Positions 21,881 to 34,694 are shown, counted from the stretch's first letter. The stretch: 64,000 nucleotides of DNA from Blattamonas nauphoetae (GCA_033064195.1 JARBJD010000116.1:124001-188000); one strand, 5' to 3'. A program made the numbers and translations. Notes: generated by a model not told the origin, from the sequence alone.

Positions 21881-24800
21881 ATGTCATATTCTACCCCTCG
21901 AGAGCGTGGAATCACGTTTACCTTACATGAGGACGGTGTTGTTGCGTTTGGTGAGCCTGTTCTTAAAACACCCTTCGTCTATCTGACTCTGCCGATATTT
22001 TCGCCTGGATCAGATCTTGAAACAGCACAGATTCACTCCTTCTACACGAGGATGTTTCTGACAAGACAAATGGGAACCATGATATTCATCTGTGATGATT
22101 CTCATTCTCTCCTTCTCGTGTCTCTCCCTCTTCCTTTACAAAACACACTCAAATTCATTCAAACGAAACCATCCGAACTGGATCTCAACAATCATATCAG
22201 AAGTCTGGAAAACCTTCTCCCTATTCCGACCTCCACTGCTCAGTTGATCTCTTTCAGTAATCCATCTCACACGACCCGTAATGCAACAATTTCTTCAGTC
22301 ATTCCAGTTAGAATGCCACCTGATTCGGAAAGAGAGCTGATCTTATCTTCGCCATCGGGATGGACTGATGATAACTGCTTGATAGTGCACTTTTCCAATG
22401 GCATCGTTAAACTTGTCCATATCATTCAAATGCAGGTCTATCGTTTTGATGTCTCCAAAATTGCGTCAAATGCAATTGGAAGTCAAATCGTTTCTGTCTC
22501 TATTCAGACTGTGTCTATCTCCCAACAGAATCCGCCAATTCTCTCATTATCTCTCTTGATTGATGCAGAAACACAGCATCCATCCTCTCAAATCGTTCAA
22601 ATCCCTCTTTCAACATTTTTCAACGCTCTTCACAAACTAGATACGTCGTTCTCGCCATCTTTTGGAGACGACGATGAAGATGTCGCATTCATTCAAAATG
22701 AGTTGGAATGTGAATTCGTCCGAGAAGTTAACCCTCCTGCCCCACAGTCACTGCAAGAAGCCTTCCAAAATCGGTTCAAAAACAAATCAACTGCTTCGAG
22801 ATTTGGAGTCCGCTCCGACCCGTACCCAATCACCTCAATCCCCGCTGGATTTCCTTCCGCGACTGAGTTCCGAACATATCTGCTTGCGAAGAAGGTCTTT
22901 CCGTCGAAGCAGAGGCTGCTGATCTATTCGCAGATCCTGAACCTGCCCCTCTCTCCCGACGCCTTCCAACGAACGTCCAAAAAGCGCCTTCCTCCGCACC
23001 TCCTCCGCCACGTCCCGCGTGTCTACCAATTCCCCCCCGAAATGGAGCACCTGTCAGTGCGGTTCTTCAAGCTGCTGCGGATGCTCGCTGTGTGGAGCCC
23101 GATCTTCGAAGACGTCGGAGGCGAGCCTGTCCAGTTCGTTGTCCCGATTGATCTTCGCGAGGACCTCTTCGACGCACAGTGGAAGGGAATGGGGACGATC
23201 ACAAACGAAAATTATGGGCTGTCTGAAGGGATTACGAACTCGGTGATGAACAGAGCGAGGGAGCTGTCGAGGGAGATGACGAAGGAGGAGAACACAAACA
23301 TGATGCTGCACTGGGCGAAGGTGTTCAACCATCCTCTCCCCGCCCACCAATCTGTCCTCACTGGGCTGCTCCCGACAGACAACCCTTTCATCGAGAACCA
23401 CACCTTCGCCCTGACTCTGACTCCTCGCCCTGTCATCTTTCCAGTGACATTCCTTGTCCACACGTCAATCCTCCCTTTCTTCATTTTCCCGCTGATCACG
23501 CACATCCACTCAGACTTCCTCTGTTTTGAGATTCTGCTCGGGCTTCTGCAGACAGTCTGTTGGGATTGGTTCGTCGACTTCCATCCATCGCATCCGTTCA
23601 CCAGCCACCCCAACTCTTCAGTCGCGCACTCGTCGGCTGTTCTTCCGTCGCACTCCTCTCTCCCCCACTCCCTCCACTCCCATCCTCCTTTCGCGTCGTG
23701 TGCCCCGCATTCGTTTCTGGCGAAAGGGGAGACGTTGCTGCAGTCACTCCAACCAGAACTCTTTTCCCACTTCTCCAGACACAACATCTCGTCGAAGTCG
23801 TATCTGTGGTATCCCCTCTTCACGTTCTTCTCTGTCCTCTTTCCAACCGACCTCACACCCCCTCTCTCCGACGTGATCAGCGGAAAGTGGAAGGCTGAGC
23901 GAGAATTGGAGGAGGGCCTGGAGAGAACGAGAGCAGACCGACCCCGCACAACCCCTGCCAACTCCTTCATGTCCGACTTCTCCCTCCACTCCGTCCAGTC
24001 CGAGCAGACTTTGGACGACGAGTGGATGCTCATCCTTGATCACATCATTGCATTCCCTCCCACATCCCACAGCATCCCGTTCTCGCTTGCACTCGCATTG
24101 GGACTGAACATGATTCTGGACGACTGGATGATGCACACGAAGTGCGATGAAGATGTGATTGTTGTTCTGAATAAAGTGAACAGACCGCAGAAGAAGAATG
24201 AGGGGACGAGTGGGCGTGAGCCCTCCTCGATCCGTCTGCCTGCTCGAACACTTGTTGACACAGCCATCCAAATTGTGAAGACATGCCCTGCCTCACTCTC
24301 GTCCCTCTTTGAGCACACCCCTTCCTTCGTTGCTCTCCCTCATTCTCTCTCCTCACAAACTGTGTCGTCTCCAAACAAATCCATGTCATTCGTCGATGTT
24401 GGTGACGAGTCAGACAACACACTGCCACAAGCGTCGTTCTGTCCGATCACTCTTTCTGGGCTGATGTACACACCGTTCACACGATTCCCGCTGAACCGAG
24501 TTCGGAGAGAGGAGGAAGCTCGGGCAAGTCAGGAAAGGAAGTTTGGGAAAGAGAGAGCAAAGAAAGAACTTGAGCTTGTTGAGTGGGTTCTGAAAGAAGA
24601 GCAGGAAAACAGAGAAAGGGATGAGATGAATCGGAAACGGATGGAAAGAGAGAAGAAGCGAGAAGAGAGGCAAGCTGAGATTGAGAGAAGGAAGGACGAA
24701 CTCCGCGAACGCCGAATGAAAAGAGAGGACGAACGGAATGCTCGAGAAATCCGAATCTGGGATCGGTTGAAGAAGGACGAGGAGAACCTGCAGGAGCGAA

Positions 24801-26190
24801 TGAAAGAGCGAGGGGTGTGGCTCGAGGCGGATGAGCGCGTTTTGGGAGTTGAGGCCGATCGGTTGGAAACAGGCCGGGTTTGGCGGGAAGAGGACGAGAG
24901 GTTGAGAAGAGACGAGGAGGAGAGAATGGAAGGGGTGAACAGGAGAGAGCGAGAATGGCTGATGGAGGAAGCAAAGAACGAAGCGTTGCGAACAGCCTCG
25001 ACTTCCATTGAAGAACAACTTCGGTTTGGAATTCTTTTCTGTTCTCATCTGTTTTCCTTCCTGTTCAACCCTTTCCCTGTCTTTCTTGGTCTTCTCTCTT
25101 CAGAATCCGTCGATCCATCCGCCATCTCCGCCAAGCCGAAGAGAACCAGGCTGACGATGAACGGCAGCGACAAACAGAATGGATCAAGCGACAGGAGCTG
25201 GCGCATGTGGTTGAGAATGGGATGGATGGGGTGAGGAGAGAGGGGCGAGTGAACGAGCAAGCTGAAGACAGAAGGCTAAGCAAAGAAGAGGACCGAAGAG
25301 AATGGAATGAAGGAAGGCGAAGAGAACGAGAGCGATTCGTGGAAGAGGCAGAGGAGAGAGAAGAGAGACGAAGGGTGGAGCGGAGAAGGCGGGTGGGGAT
25401 GAAGAGCGAAGTGGAGGATCAGATGGAAAGGGTTGAGAGAGGAATCTATGAGCCGTATTCACTTCCGTCTTCCCGTGTCGCTCCAAACACCATCCAACGT
25501 GATCCCTCACAACATCCATCGGATACGCATGCAACTCCCTCTGTCCCGCAAAATGAGCGGCCTCAGGAGAGAGCACAAATGACCATCTCATCAGAAGCAC
25601 AACCCAAGGGTACAACCAGAACTCCTCCGAAAGTGCGATTTCCTTCTCATGAAGCATCTCCATTGAGAGGGCAAGACGAGCTGAGGGAAAGAAGAGAGGA
25701 TCGACACCCACACCATCACCAAAGATCGGAGGCTCTTCACAACCCGCAGGAACCTCGTCGGTCTCTGTTTGTGGACCCCTCTCCTCTCAGGTTCCCGTCG
25801 GCACCTCACTTTCCGGCATTGCGTTCAGCAGACCCCGCTTTTGCTGCGGAAATGGAATTTGCGATGCAGAAATCGAACAGCGCGCAGAGAGATGTGGAAG
25901 AGAGTGAGAGAATGCGAACAGCAAAGATGGGAGAGATGGAAGAGCGAAGGAGGATGCGAGAGGAGAGGCGGAACGAGGAGAAGGAGAGCTTCAGAAAGAT
26001 GCGGGAGGAACAGTTGGCGGCCATGCAGACGACGTTTGAGGCGATGAACAGCGGGGAGACTCGACAGAAGATTCGAAAGCGGGTGGGAATGGACACACAG
26101 ACACAGAGAGTGTTGAAAGAGCGAAAACGAGTGGCAGTGGACTTGCTGTCAGAAATGAATCTGAACGAATCGGCATCGATTCTGAGATGA
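21881..26190 (+). CDS. TBC1D31: TBC1D31-like protein (TBC domain plus long coiled coil)
   Basis: The protein has about 1,410 residues after removing one 77-nt intron near 25,032-25,108, which restores EEQLR-IRRSIRHL. The middle follows TBC1D31: LLAKKVFPSKQRLLIYSQIL (start of the TBC fold), FFKLLRMLAVWSPIFEDVGG (human LSALAHWSVIFSDTPYLP), FLCFEILLGLLQTVCWDWFV, LFSHFSRHNISSKSYLWYPL (human LLQHFIDHDITSQLYAWPLL) and DDEWMLILDHIIAFPP. GLMYTPFTRFPLNRVRREEE leads into a long Glu/Arg coiled coil, again as in TBC1D31. The N-terminal 250 residues are beta-rich but clear WD40 repeats are not visible. Mammalian TBC1D31 works at centriolar satellites and the ciliary base. A second coil ends at the TGA. 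Confidence 0.75.
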
Positions 26191-26804
26191 GACAAGCATC
26201 CAACACCCGATCACCTCTGATTCACCGTGTCGCACTTGGAGAAGCTCAAATCGGTATAACGATCCGTTCACATGAGATCCTCGTGTTACTTGTGATTGAA
26301 TTGTTGGAATACAATTGTGAGATGAAAGAAACCAGTTTTCATTCACTCTAAAGCGATGGGAGTTATTGATCGGTGGCGATTAACGAACTATGTCACTCCT
26401 TTTTCATTTCTTGCGTCATTTTAACATTATATCGTGAAGTGGCAGTCTATTTCATGTGGAAACAGAATAAAAAATCTATCTGTGAAATCGGGTGAGATGA
26501 GAAAGGCAAAATGATTGTCGAATGTCTCAGCGACATCATCCTCTAATCACAAAGACTGTTGAAGTCGAGAATAGTCACTATCTTGACAATGAGCACATCT
26601 GCATTCCAGATTTCGGCTCTCAACAATCCATCATTCGATGTCCTCCCCTATCGATGTTTCATCCCGATGAACAGGTCCAGAAACGTCATCACTGAGTTCA
26701 GATTGACTTGATTGAGACACGTTTCCTTTCAAAAATGATCCGTTAAACACGAATCCCGCTTGGTCCAGTTGTAATCCAGTCAGTGGTTCAACGCAAGCAC
26801 GCAA
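26191..26804. other. intergenic region, no gene seen
   Basis: AT-rich sequence after TBC1D31 with frequent stops in all frames. No coding exon, RNA gene or tandem repeat was recognised. Confidence 0.4.
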
Positions 26805-27183
26805 TCAGTTGGTTTCGATGGGTTGGCAACTTAAAATGAACACGAAGAAAGGGGAGATCATCATTCCACCAAGTATTTTATCCACAGTATGCTCTATTTC
26901 ATTCACAGATTACTCATATACACCAAACTTCATCATAAAATCATAGCAACACGTGAAATGACACTTAGGAGAAGAGCCTTCTGACACTCCATTTTCAGTC
27001 AGTTTTCAGATTCCGGGAAAGGTGAATCACTTCACGTGTTGCTATGATTTTATGATGAAGTTTGGTGTATATGAGTAATCTGAGAAGGAAATAGAGCATA
27101 CTGTGGATAAAATACTTGGTGGAATGATGATCTCCCCTTTCTTCGTGTTCATTTTAAGTTGCCAACCCATCGAAACCAACTGA
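26805..27183. repeat. foldback element with 153-bp inverted arms
   Basis: The left arm 26805-26957 and right arm 27031-27183 are reverse complements with only a few mismatches. The left begins TCAGTTGGTTTCGATGGG and the right ends in its complement; the spacer is 73 bp. The similarity extends a few bases outward with a 3-nt gap (GCAC motif). No target duplication was clear. It resembles a foldback or long-TIR MITE. Confidence 0.8.
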
Positions 27184-27714
27184 TGTGCAATTAAAACCGA
27201 TGCTTGGGTTGATCGCACATTGTTTTCATTTAACTGATTAATACGTAAAGAGAATTAAGGAGGATGTCAATGAGTGCATGAAAATGACAAAGGCAGTGGC
27301 ATTGATAGTGACGACTTGATGGTGATACTTTTTTCTCATGATCTTGATTGAAGGTCGTCATGATTCAAGAATGATGTGGGTGTGCCTATTGGCCAGGGGA
27401 AGCTTTCTTGGGAGATAGAAAAACATCACCTCCAGAAAGATTGACAGAGAAGTGATGAAGCCCCTAAAAGTTTCGTAATGGGATGATTGTTCAAAAGAGA
27501 TGTTCAACACCAGTCCTCCACATCTTGAGACGGTCTAATCTGTCCTCTACCGAACTCTTTTGTGTGAATGTGGCCGAATTACAGTTTATCTTTGGTATGA
27601 CCCTCGATTAAAGATAATAGACATGGGACATAATTCTTTTTCGGGACATAATTCCGTCTTTGAGCGATCTATAGACAAGTACGGTCTAATATTTGTGAAT
27701 ATTATTCGTGAACT
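27184..27714. other. non-coding spacer between two repeats
   Basis: Stop-rich AT sequence between the foldback and the hAT-like element. Nothing specific was seen. Confidence 0.35.
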
Positions 27715-27722
27715 GGTATGTT

Positions 27723-30040
27723 TAGGCTTGTCTGACCGGCACTGACCGGTCAGTTTTCACCGAAAAGTACTGACGGTCACTGACCGGAGAAATACCAGAA
27801 CCCATAGTCCAGAGTTACAATTTCTCCGAAGTGTTTTCATTTTGATCCGAGATTTGCAGAAATCCCATGAAAATCAACGTAATTTCTGCTGCAGATGATT
27901 GGATTGAATTATTGTCACTTCATTCAGGCCGTCTCACTCTTCTTTACAGGCATTTGAAGATCGTGCGGTTCTTCAAAACAGTTATGGACGGATGATCGTT
28001 CTGATTCGTCATCTCTTACAGAAACCATTATAGCTGCAAGTCCTACTTCTGTGAAATGAATCACAACGACATATTCATTTGACAATAATGCAAGAAAAGA
28101 TGGTATTGTGATGTCATCCGACTCATTCTCATTTCGCTCATCAATCCCCTTATTATCCCTAAATTCATCTCATCTCGTTTTTTTTCTTCTATTTTCTCAG
28201 GATCTCTTGCCTCTGCTGTTCCATCATCGTCTTGTACGATCTGCTGCATGCCGTTTTCTTCACGGTCAAGTTCCAGTTCTATCCTAGCTGTTTATGTGGA
28301 AATCTCATTGATCTTTGTCGTCGGTTTGATTCTTGGATATTCTTGGGGTGATCGTTCCATCTCAGTCCAACCAAAAAGGGTCGAATCTTTGATTTCAGAG
28401 GCGAATCTGAATTTACCACCCACAACGACAGCAGATACACTCCCTCCATTCATTTCATTCCATCTCCACTGCCACTACTATTCTCTAGCCATCAACCACA
28501 ATGAAGTGAGATTTTACAAAACCGAAACAACGTCCAGAACCATCGATCAAACAGCAACGAACAGAAAAGAAGAGAAGTAGTTTGTCACACATGTTCCTCA
28601 TCTCTTATTCCAACTCTCTGTCCATTCAGAAACTCAATGTTGTGCTGAAGTTGATTCTCGATAAGGTTGGAGGGAAGAATCCGGATCTCGTTGTGAAAGT
28701 TTGATGATCAGTGCAAACATAGACCAAGACTGGACTTATTGTATTGTCATTTCTCGCTTTACTTCATCTGGTCTTCATCAACAAAACAACACTCGATGTG
28801 AATGTCAAAACTAAATAAAATCTGAGAGATTAAGTGAACGGGATCTTCTCCAGCCGACTGATTGTGGAGAAAGGAGAATGTCTGTGACAAGACCAGATGA
28901 TTTCTCCAACAGCTGCTGACTGACACTTGTGACAACGAAAAGATTGGAGGGTACGTGGATGAACATCAGATGCACTCCCTGCACACAGCCATCCACATAC
29001 TCCACAACTGTCAACTTCTTCTCTGCTGCGTTAGAAGGGGAGAAGCCCATCCGATGTGGGGAGTCCATCTGACAAGTGCGGTGAGTGAGGAACAGTGTCA
29101 GAGTGCTCAGACAGATCGAGGAAGCCGAACTGAGAAGGCGGTGGAGAGACGATGGTTGGGTTTGGAGTGTGTTGAAGGCTGTCGACGCTGCCGTTCTATT
29201 ATGGGTGTGTTGGTGTTGGGTTCCCTTTCGACTAGAGAGTGGCTGGGAGAAACTCATGCCCTTCGATTGTTGCTGTGTCGTCGGCCACGGCAACACCTGA
29301 TGAGACGATTGCCGGCATTGGTGCAACATCAAGTTCTGTCTGATGAGTAGGATCTTGTCGAGGAAGGTCGTTTCGGAGGGAATTTGGACTTTCCTGGCAT
29401 AAACAGCAGGAGGGATAACTTCAATCGCATGTTGGTCAGTATCCCACAAGTGCTAGAGAGCAGCAGTGGCAGAAATCCGAAGTGGCGTCAGGGCAGAGGG
29501 AAAGCAGACAAGAGAGTCATACTCGATAGAGATATGATGGAGAGGAGTGAACGGGGACAACAAAAGTCTGAGAGGTAGAAAAAGGAGGAAAAGAGACTTG
29601 ATTAGATGGACTGATGACGTCGCAATGAATGGAAGTCTGAAATCAACAAAAAAGAGATTGAAATGCGAAAGAAGACCTAGAAACTGTCCTGTGACTTCGA
29701 TTCACGATGAGAGCAAAAGATTGAGGAGACGTCATCAAGATGTGTGTTTCGGCTCCGATTAGTCCTGAATCCCGTATTGAGGTCGATTATCTGAAGAAAA
29801 GTGAGAATAAGACAGAGATGGTGAGAAAAAATCAGTTCCAACGAACGAGGAACGTAGAGCCGAACAAATAATTGAAACCAGAGTGCCAAACGGTATCCAG
29901 AAGCAGCTTCCAACATGCATATCTGTAAATGTCTTAGTTTCTTGTTCATAGCACGTGATTTCATGTTCAGGTTAGATCTGACCCTTTGAAAAATTTCGGA
30001 CTGACACTGACCGGCACTTTTGGCCGGTCAGACAAGCCTA
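27723..30040. mobile_element. hAT-like DNA transposon, 2.3 kb, apparently non-autonomous
   Basis: The element starts TAGGCTTGTCTGACCGG and ends with the exact inverse CCGGTCAGACAAGCCTA (17 bp perfect TIR). It is flanked by a perfect 8-bp direct repeat GGTATGTT at 27715-27722 and 30041-30048. TAGG-type ends with 8-bp duplications are diagnostic of the hAT superfamily. ACTGACCGG-type motifs recur just inside both ends, as expected of subterminal transposase-binding sites. No hAT transposase (no RYF or C-terminal dimerisation motif) was recognised inside. Possible spliced exons occur at 28,200-28,700. Confidence 0.88.
28200..28705 (+). CDS. possible captured exons encoding a small membrane protein
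   Basis: Inside the hAT-like element, after a pyrimidine tract ending TTTTCTCAG, the plus strand reads CLCCSIIVLYDLLHAVFF, a convincing membrane helix, then CGNLIDLCRRF. A parallel frame reads YVEISLIFVVGLILGYSWG. A downstream exon after GTCCATTCAG reads LNVVLKLILDKVGGKNPDL and ends at TGA. The frames cannot be joined with certainty and the start is unknown. It could be a fragment of a host gene carried by the transposon. Confidence 0.25.
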
Positions 30041-30048
30041 GGTATGTT

Positions 30049-30755
30049 CACGCCACAAAAGTCAATGGAAAGGTAAAATTGTCTTGAAGTGGAGAAAGGA
30101 AAATCAAGGTATGATCTTCCCACAACCAATGTGAAAAGGTCTCCGTTCTCCGAGAAAACTCATATCCCAATCCTTCTCACCTGCCACGTCTCAGATGACA
30201 TGACGAAAACTTAATACCAAGAGTCCAAAAATATTGATAAACTCGATAATGGATGTGATCAAACAGCCTAAATACCCTCTTGCCCGCTCAAAAATCCCCG
30301 ATCAAGGATCCTGACTTCGAGATTTGCCAACTCGCGGACAATGACCTGATGTTCGCTGAAATGCTATTCGGGTGTGTTTTCCTTCATACACAACTCAATT
30401 GATCAATTTTTTCAACAACAATTGTTTCATCACTTTTCTTGCCAATATCTCCCTGTTTCCTTCATCACTCAATTTCCTTCTTGTTTTTCACATTTTTCAG
30501 TGTTTATCCATCCAACTTTGTTGATTCAACAAATTAGACGAACAGGTTGGTCACTCCACCAATCCAAAAGGATCCAGCCTCTTTTCCGTGTTTTGCACGT
30601 TTGCTCTCTTTCTCATTCTAGGGAGGAGCAATTGTCCGGACAAGGTGAGGCGCTGTCCGTCCTCGGACAGCGCCTAATTAGGAGACCCCCACTGGTAAGT
30701 TTTGAAGAAGGGCATGATCTACGTTGACAGGTGAGAATTGACTCAACTCAAGAAT
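30049..30755 (+). CDS. fragment of an unidentified gene beside the hAT-like element
   Basis: An exon-like stretch at about 30,285-30,372 reads PIKDPDFEICQLADNDLMFA and EMLFG, then a GTGTG donor. A matching acceptor (CATTCTAG, 30,619) gives FGEEQLSGQGEALSVLGQRL and IRRPPL before a GTAAG. The stretch contains a 12-bp perfect hairpin. No upstream start or full gene was found, so this is probably a remnant or an uncharacterised small gene. The rest of the interval is non-coding. Confidence 0.25.
30646..30673. repeat. 12-bp perfect hairpin with 4-nt loop
   Basis: AGGCGCTGTCCG, loop TCCT, CGGACAGCGCCT. It lies in an open plus frame and shares the TGTCCG word with repeats at 33.8-34.1 kb. Confidence 0.7.
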
Positions 30756-30985
30756 TTAATCTCTTAACATGAATAATATGTTGTTCTTCAGACAGTACTG
30801 TAATGTGTTTCTTCTGTAAACAGTTCGAAATCGACCTGTGCTCATGACTCGAAGTTGAAAGAGAAAATGATGATGGAAGACTTGAACAGGATGTGAATGA
30901 TGAGAGAGAGGAAAGGAAGGAAGAGAAAGAAGATGGGATCCAACGTCTTGCAGTCTTTGATCAAAGAATTGACATTTCCAAACAA

Positions 30986-33367
30986 CTATCTTTGAGAGCC
31001 TATTCGCAATATGAAATTCTGAAGAAGCGAGACATTGACATGGCAGACACGAAGGATTGGGGAGAGGACAAGGCAGACTGGATGACATTCGCGTCGAACT
31101 GGTTGGTGTCGGAGAGAGAAGTCAAGTTGAGGACGATTTGAACGAGCGAGGAGACTCCAGCGCTCTGCACGAACAAGTTGAGAGCAGATGGTCGTGGAAT
31201 GAGTGTGAGTGAAGTGTGGTCCAGAATGTGTGTGGATCGGCTGTGGAGAAGGGAAGTATGGACTGGAATGATCTGACATTCCACCAACTGCGAGACGTAC
31301 GGCGAGTCGAAGATTGTGTCGTTCAACTTGGCTGTGTCGAGTGTTGGGAAGGTGTTCGCAGTGAACGATTGGATGAGCGAGGGCGGGAGGAGGAGGACGA
31401 AGTAGGACGAGAGGAGGTTGATCATCACGTCATGTTCCGTCTGCGACAGATTTGGGAATCTCTGTTTGTTTTTGTTGATTTGGTTGATCAGCGAATGAAA
31501 CTCCGACGCGTACGGCCTCACAAGCTCGTTCTTTGCTGGTCTAAGAGCCATCGGTGGCTCGTGTGCCTGAGGGACAGATGGAGTGGGCTGTTGAGGGGTT
31601 GTCAAGATGCACCTTCGGCAACACTTGACTCGAGCTGGTCGTTCGTGACGATGTTTCTTTGCCGCTGAATGTTGATGTCTTCGATCTTGTCCTGCTTCTC
31701 ACGCAGAGTGAGGAGGGTCTCTTGTTGGATGGCCGCGTGAATATCGTCCTTCTCTTTCAACTCTCTGTCCCGCTCTGAAAGGAGGAGATCCTGCTGCTTC
31801 TGCCACGTTTGGATGACCGAGTTCTGTTGGCAGATCTGAGCGAGTGGGTGAGATGAGCACTGTGCGAGAGTGTTCTTGATCGTCCAAACTTTCTTCCTGA
31901 CGTCTCAAGATACGCTTCGTTCCGCTGCTGTGTCTCTTCCACAATCTGACTGTGATTCTTGTCCAGTAGGTTGGTCAGAACTGTCGTCTCCGCGTAGTCC
32001 AAATCACCCAAATCCAGATCGTCCGAATGGATTTCACGGATGTCCTCGTCCTTCGAGATCCAGACAGCTTTCTTCTGCTTCTTCCTCTTCTTTCTGTCTC
32101 GCGAATTCAGACTCGACGAGTGCGAATCGTCATCGAACAACAATCTATCCTCAAACAACCCTTTCTCGTCGGCATCCTGTCGCATGATGGTCGACAGCTT
32201 GAGGATTGTCTCCTGAATGATGTCGTCCTGCTTCTGCAGCGCGTCTTGTTGTTTCGTCAGCTTGTTCACTTTCTCCTGCAGTCCTTCGTTGTTCTCTTCA
32301 AGATCTCTGTTTGTTTCTTCAAGTTGTTGGATGGTCTGCTTCAGAGCGCTATTCGTGTTGTGCAGAGTGACCAAGTGTTGTCCTGTTTCTGGTGTGACCT
32401 TGTTCCTGTCAAAAGCACGAGCTTTCTCCTTCAGCTCTCTCTTCTCTTTCTTCACCATCTCAAACTCCGTCTCTAGTTCCGCCTTCTTCTGTTGAGCGTT
32501 CTCGCCCTGCATGGACAGGATCTGCGTCTCCTGATGCGAGTTTGTTTTCTTCAGATTTGCTTTCTCTCGCTGCCCTTTCTCGTTCTTTTCGACAAGCTGA
32601 CTGATTTCTGTTCTGGCTCTGTGGAGTTGTTGTGATGTCAGCTCCAAATCTTCGACGAGCATCCCAAATTGAGCATTGGTTTGTGATTCTTTCTTCTGGT
32701 TCGATTCCTGATCAGCACTGAGCTTGCCTGTTCGAGAGGAGAGAGGCGACGAACGGTGTGACCTGTTCTCATTCTTCAACTTCTCCAATTCCTTCCTCCC
32801 TCAGCCATTGTCTTCTCTTTCTGCTTCATCTGATGATCTCGCTCTCGCATCCGCTCCTCTTTCGTGGCTTCTCGTCGAAATCCTCTTTCACTGCGACTCG
32901 TTCAGTTTTCGCAATGCGAGCTTCATGTTTCAATTGCTCGATCTCCATTCTGAGATCAGCAACAGTCTCTTCAATATTCATGTTATCCTCCTTCTGGTTC
33001 TGGTTTTCGAAGCAGATTGAAACGATCAGCTCTTTCTGCCGTTTAGTGAGAGGGTCCTGCGAAGAGAATACATCGGATTGTTCAGCTGATCCAACATCGA
33101 GTCCTCATTCTCGAAAGATGGTGAGGGCACAGTCCCATCCGACGACAGATCCCGCCTTCGATGCGACGAGTCCGGGTGTGGTGTTGGCCGTCGTTTACGG
33201 CGAGCGAAGGTCATTTCGAATCTCGAGTCGTCTTCTTTGAAGGGTATGGGACAATAATGTTCGGCCACTTCTTCACGGAACGTAACACAGTCTACAAGAT
33301 CGAAAGAGACGATCAGAGAAAAACTTTCGTGTGATTCGTCCGTCGGAGTGAGGTAGAAAAGAGACAT
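30986..33367 (-). CDS. coiled-coil protein with disrupted or misread frame
   Basis: The gene appears to start at ATG 33365-33367 (MSLFYLTPTDESHESFSL) with a basic, Ser-rich N-terminal part. Heptad-rich sequence follows: VADLRMEIEQLKHEARIAKT, ERMRERDHQMKQKEKTMAE, then MLVEDLELTSQQLHRARTEI, TIQQLEETNRDLEENNEGLQ and REKQDKIEDINIQRQRNIV. A 36-nt intron (GTTGC...CAACAG) can link this to PTPSVPQAHEPPMAL and a globular part (ELVRPYASEFHSLINQINKN, QTEHDVMINLLSSYFVLLLP). Frame changes near 32,860, 32,800 and 31,905 are not explained by clean introns, so it is either decaying or carries assembly indels. No family was identified. Confidence 0.5.
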
Positions 33368-34694
33368 GATTAAATCGTTGAGAGAGGATGTGTAATCAAG
33401 GTTCTAAGGCAAAACAGTCATCAGATTCCTCATGATCTTTGATAAATCGGAATTCCGGCTTGTTTGGAGGAGTGGAGCAGTATTTATCGACTAAAGAAGA
33501 GAAATATGCGATTAAGATGTCAAAACAATGGAGAGGCAAACCTATTGTGTGAATTTTTCAGGTTTCAATGCAATTGAATGTCAAAGATAGCATGGAGAAG
33601 AGTGAATATTGAATCGAGAAGATCTCCGCTTATTTTCATTCAATGCAAATCAAAAATGATTGAGAGCAAGACAAAGAGGTTTTGACCGATCATCGACATT
33701 CAAATTGTGATGGAATTGGCTCTGAGAGAAAATGTACGACGAAGACAAATTGAGATGGGGAGGACGATCCGGACATGTCCAGGACAGGACAGTTTTGTCC
33801 GTTTTCAACTGATCATCATTCGATGGTGAAGAAATTTAGATGATTCCGTTTTTCAACAAAAGAGCGGATGTCCAAGATCGGACAAGCTTGGACATTTCTG
33901 CAATTAATGGGTCATTTTGTCCGAATTCTCAGTACGTGTTTTTTTCTCAGTTTAAATCACAAAATCTGGATAATTACATCATTTTAGACGCATTGATGAT
34001 ATAAATTTGAGGATTGAACAGCTCTTTGGGTCACATGAAACACTTCTTTTTTGCTTGGACTTGTGCTCTGTCCGATGTCCGAGGAGAACGACGTTTTGTC
34101 CGTCCGTTGCTCATCATTATCTCATTCCTTCTTTTTCATCCTCTTCACAAATTTAGGCAAGCACAGGGATACCATGTCGTCATACTTTGATCGTGGATGC
34201 AGAAAGAGATCTCTCCAATTGAAGGACGGATCACGTTCATCTCAACTTCATACATTTCACACGTGTTTTCATTCAGTTTTTATTGATCTTTTTTTCGTTA
34301 CCATATGGAAATAGTTAATGTGAGAATCGAGATCAGCCCATAACAAATGAGAAAAGCAATGAGATTCCCGAAAATCTCCATTTGAGTTCACACTCCTTTA
34401 GAAGGTGTAATAAGCTTCCTTCAATCTCTCCTTTACTCTACAACTGTCCTTGTTGCGTATTTATGATGAAATGTGAATTATGTCTCCAAATTCAATTGAG
34501 TCCCACATCTATAAGAGAACGATCAAACCATGATCAAAAACAAATTGCACATTGCGTGCTGTTGTTGAACCACTGAGTGGAACATCACGCAAAGAATCCA
34601 TCGAGCAGATTATGTTTTAAATTGAAACTGAATCATCGTCGACAAGAATTAAGGGATCGATCTTTAACCACGATTCAAGTCCAGCCTCATCAAA
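33368..34694. other. intergenic region with TGTCC/TGTCCG motif cluster
   Basis: No gene is supported. Between about 33,765 and 34,105 the words TGTCC, TGTCCG and GGACA recur, including GGACATGTCC and two diverged direct repeats of a GTTTTGTCCGT...CATCATT unit (about 33,790 and 34,090). This may be a degraded transposon end or a small MITE cluster. Confidence 0.4.

Noticed and set aside
28811-29449. 212-codon minus-strand frame inside the 2.3-kb hAT element as a transposase
   Set aside because: No hAT motifs, no spliced continuation and a low-complexity Ser/His/Thr composition.
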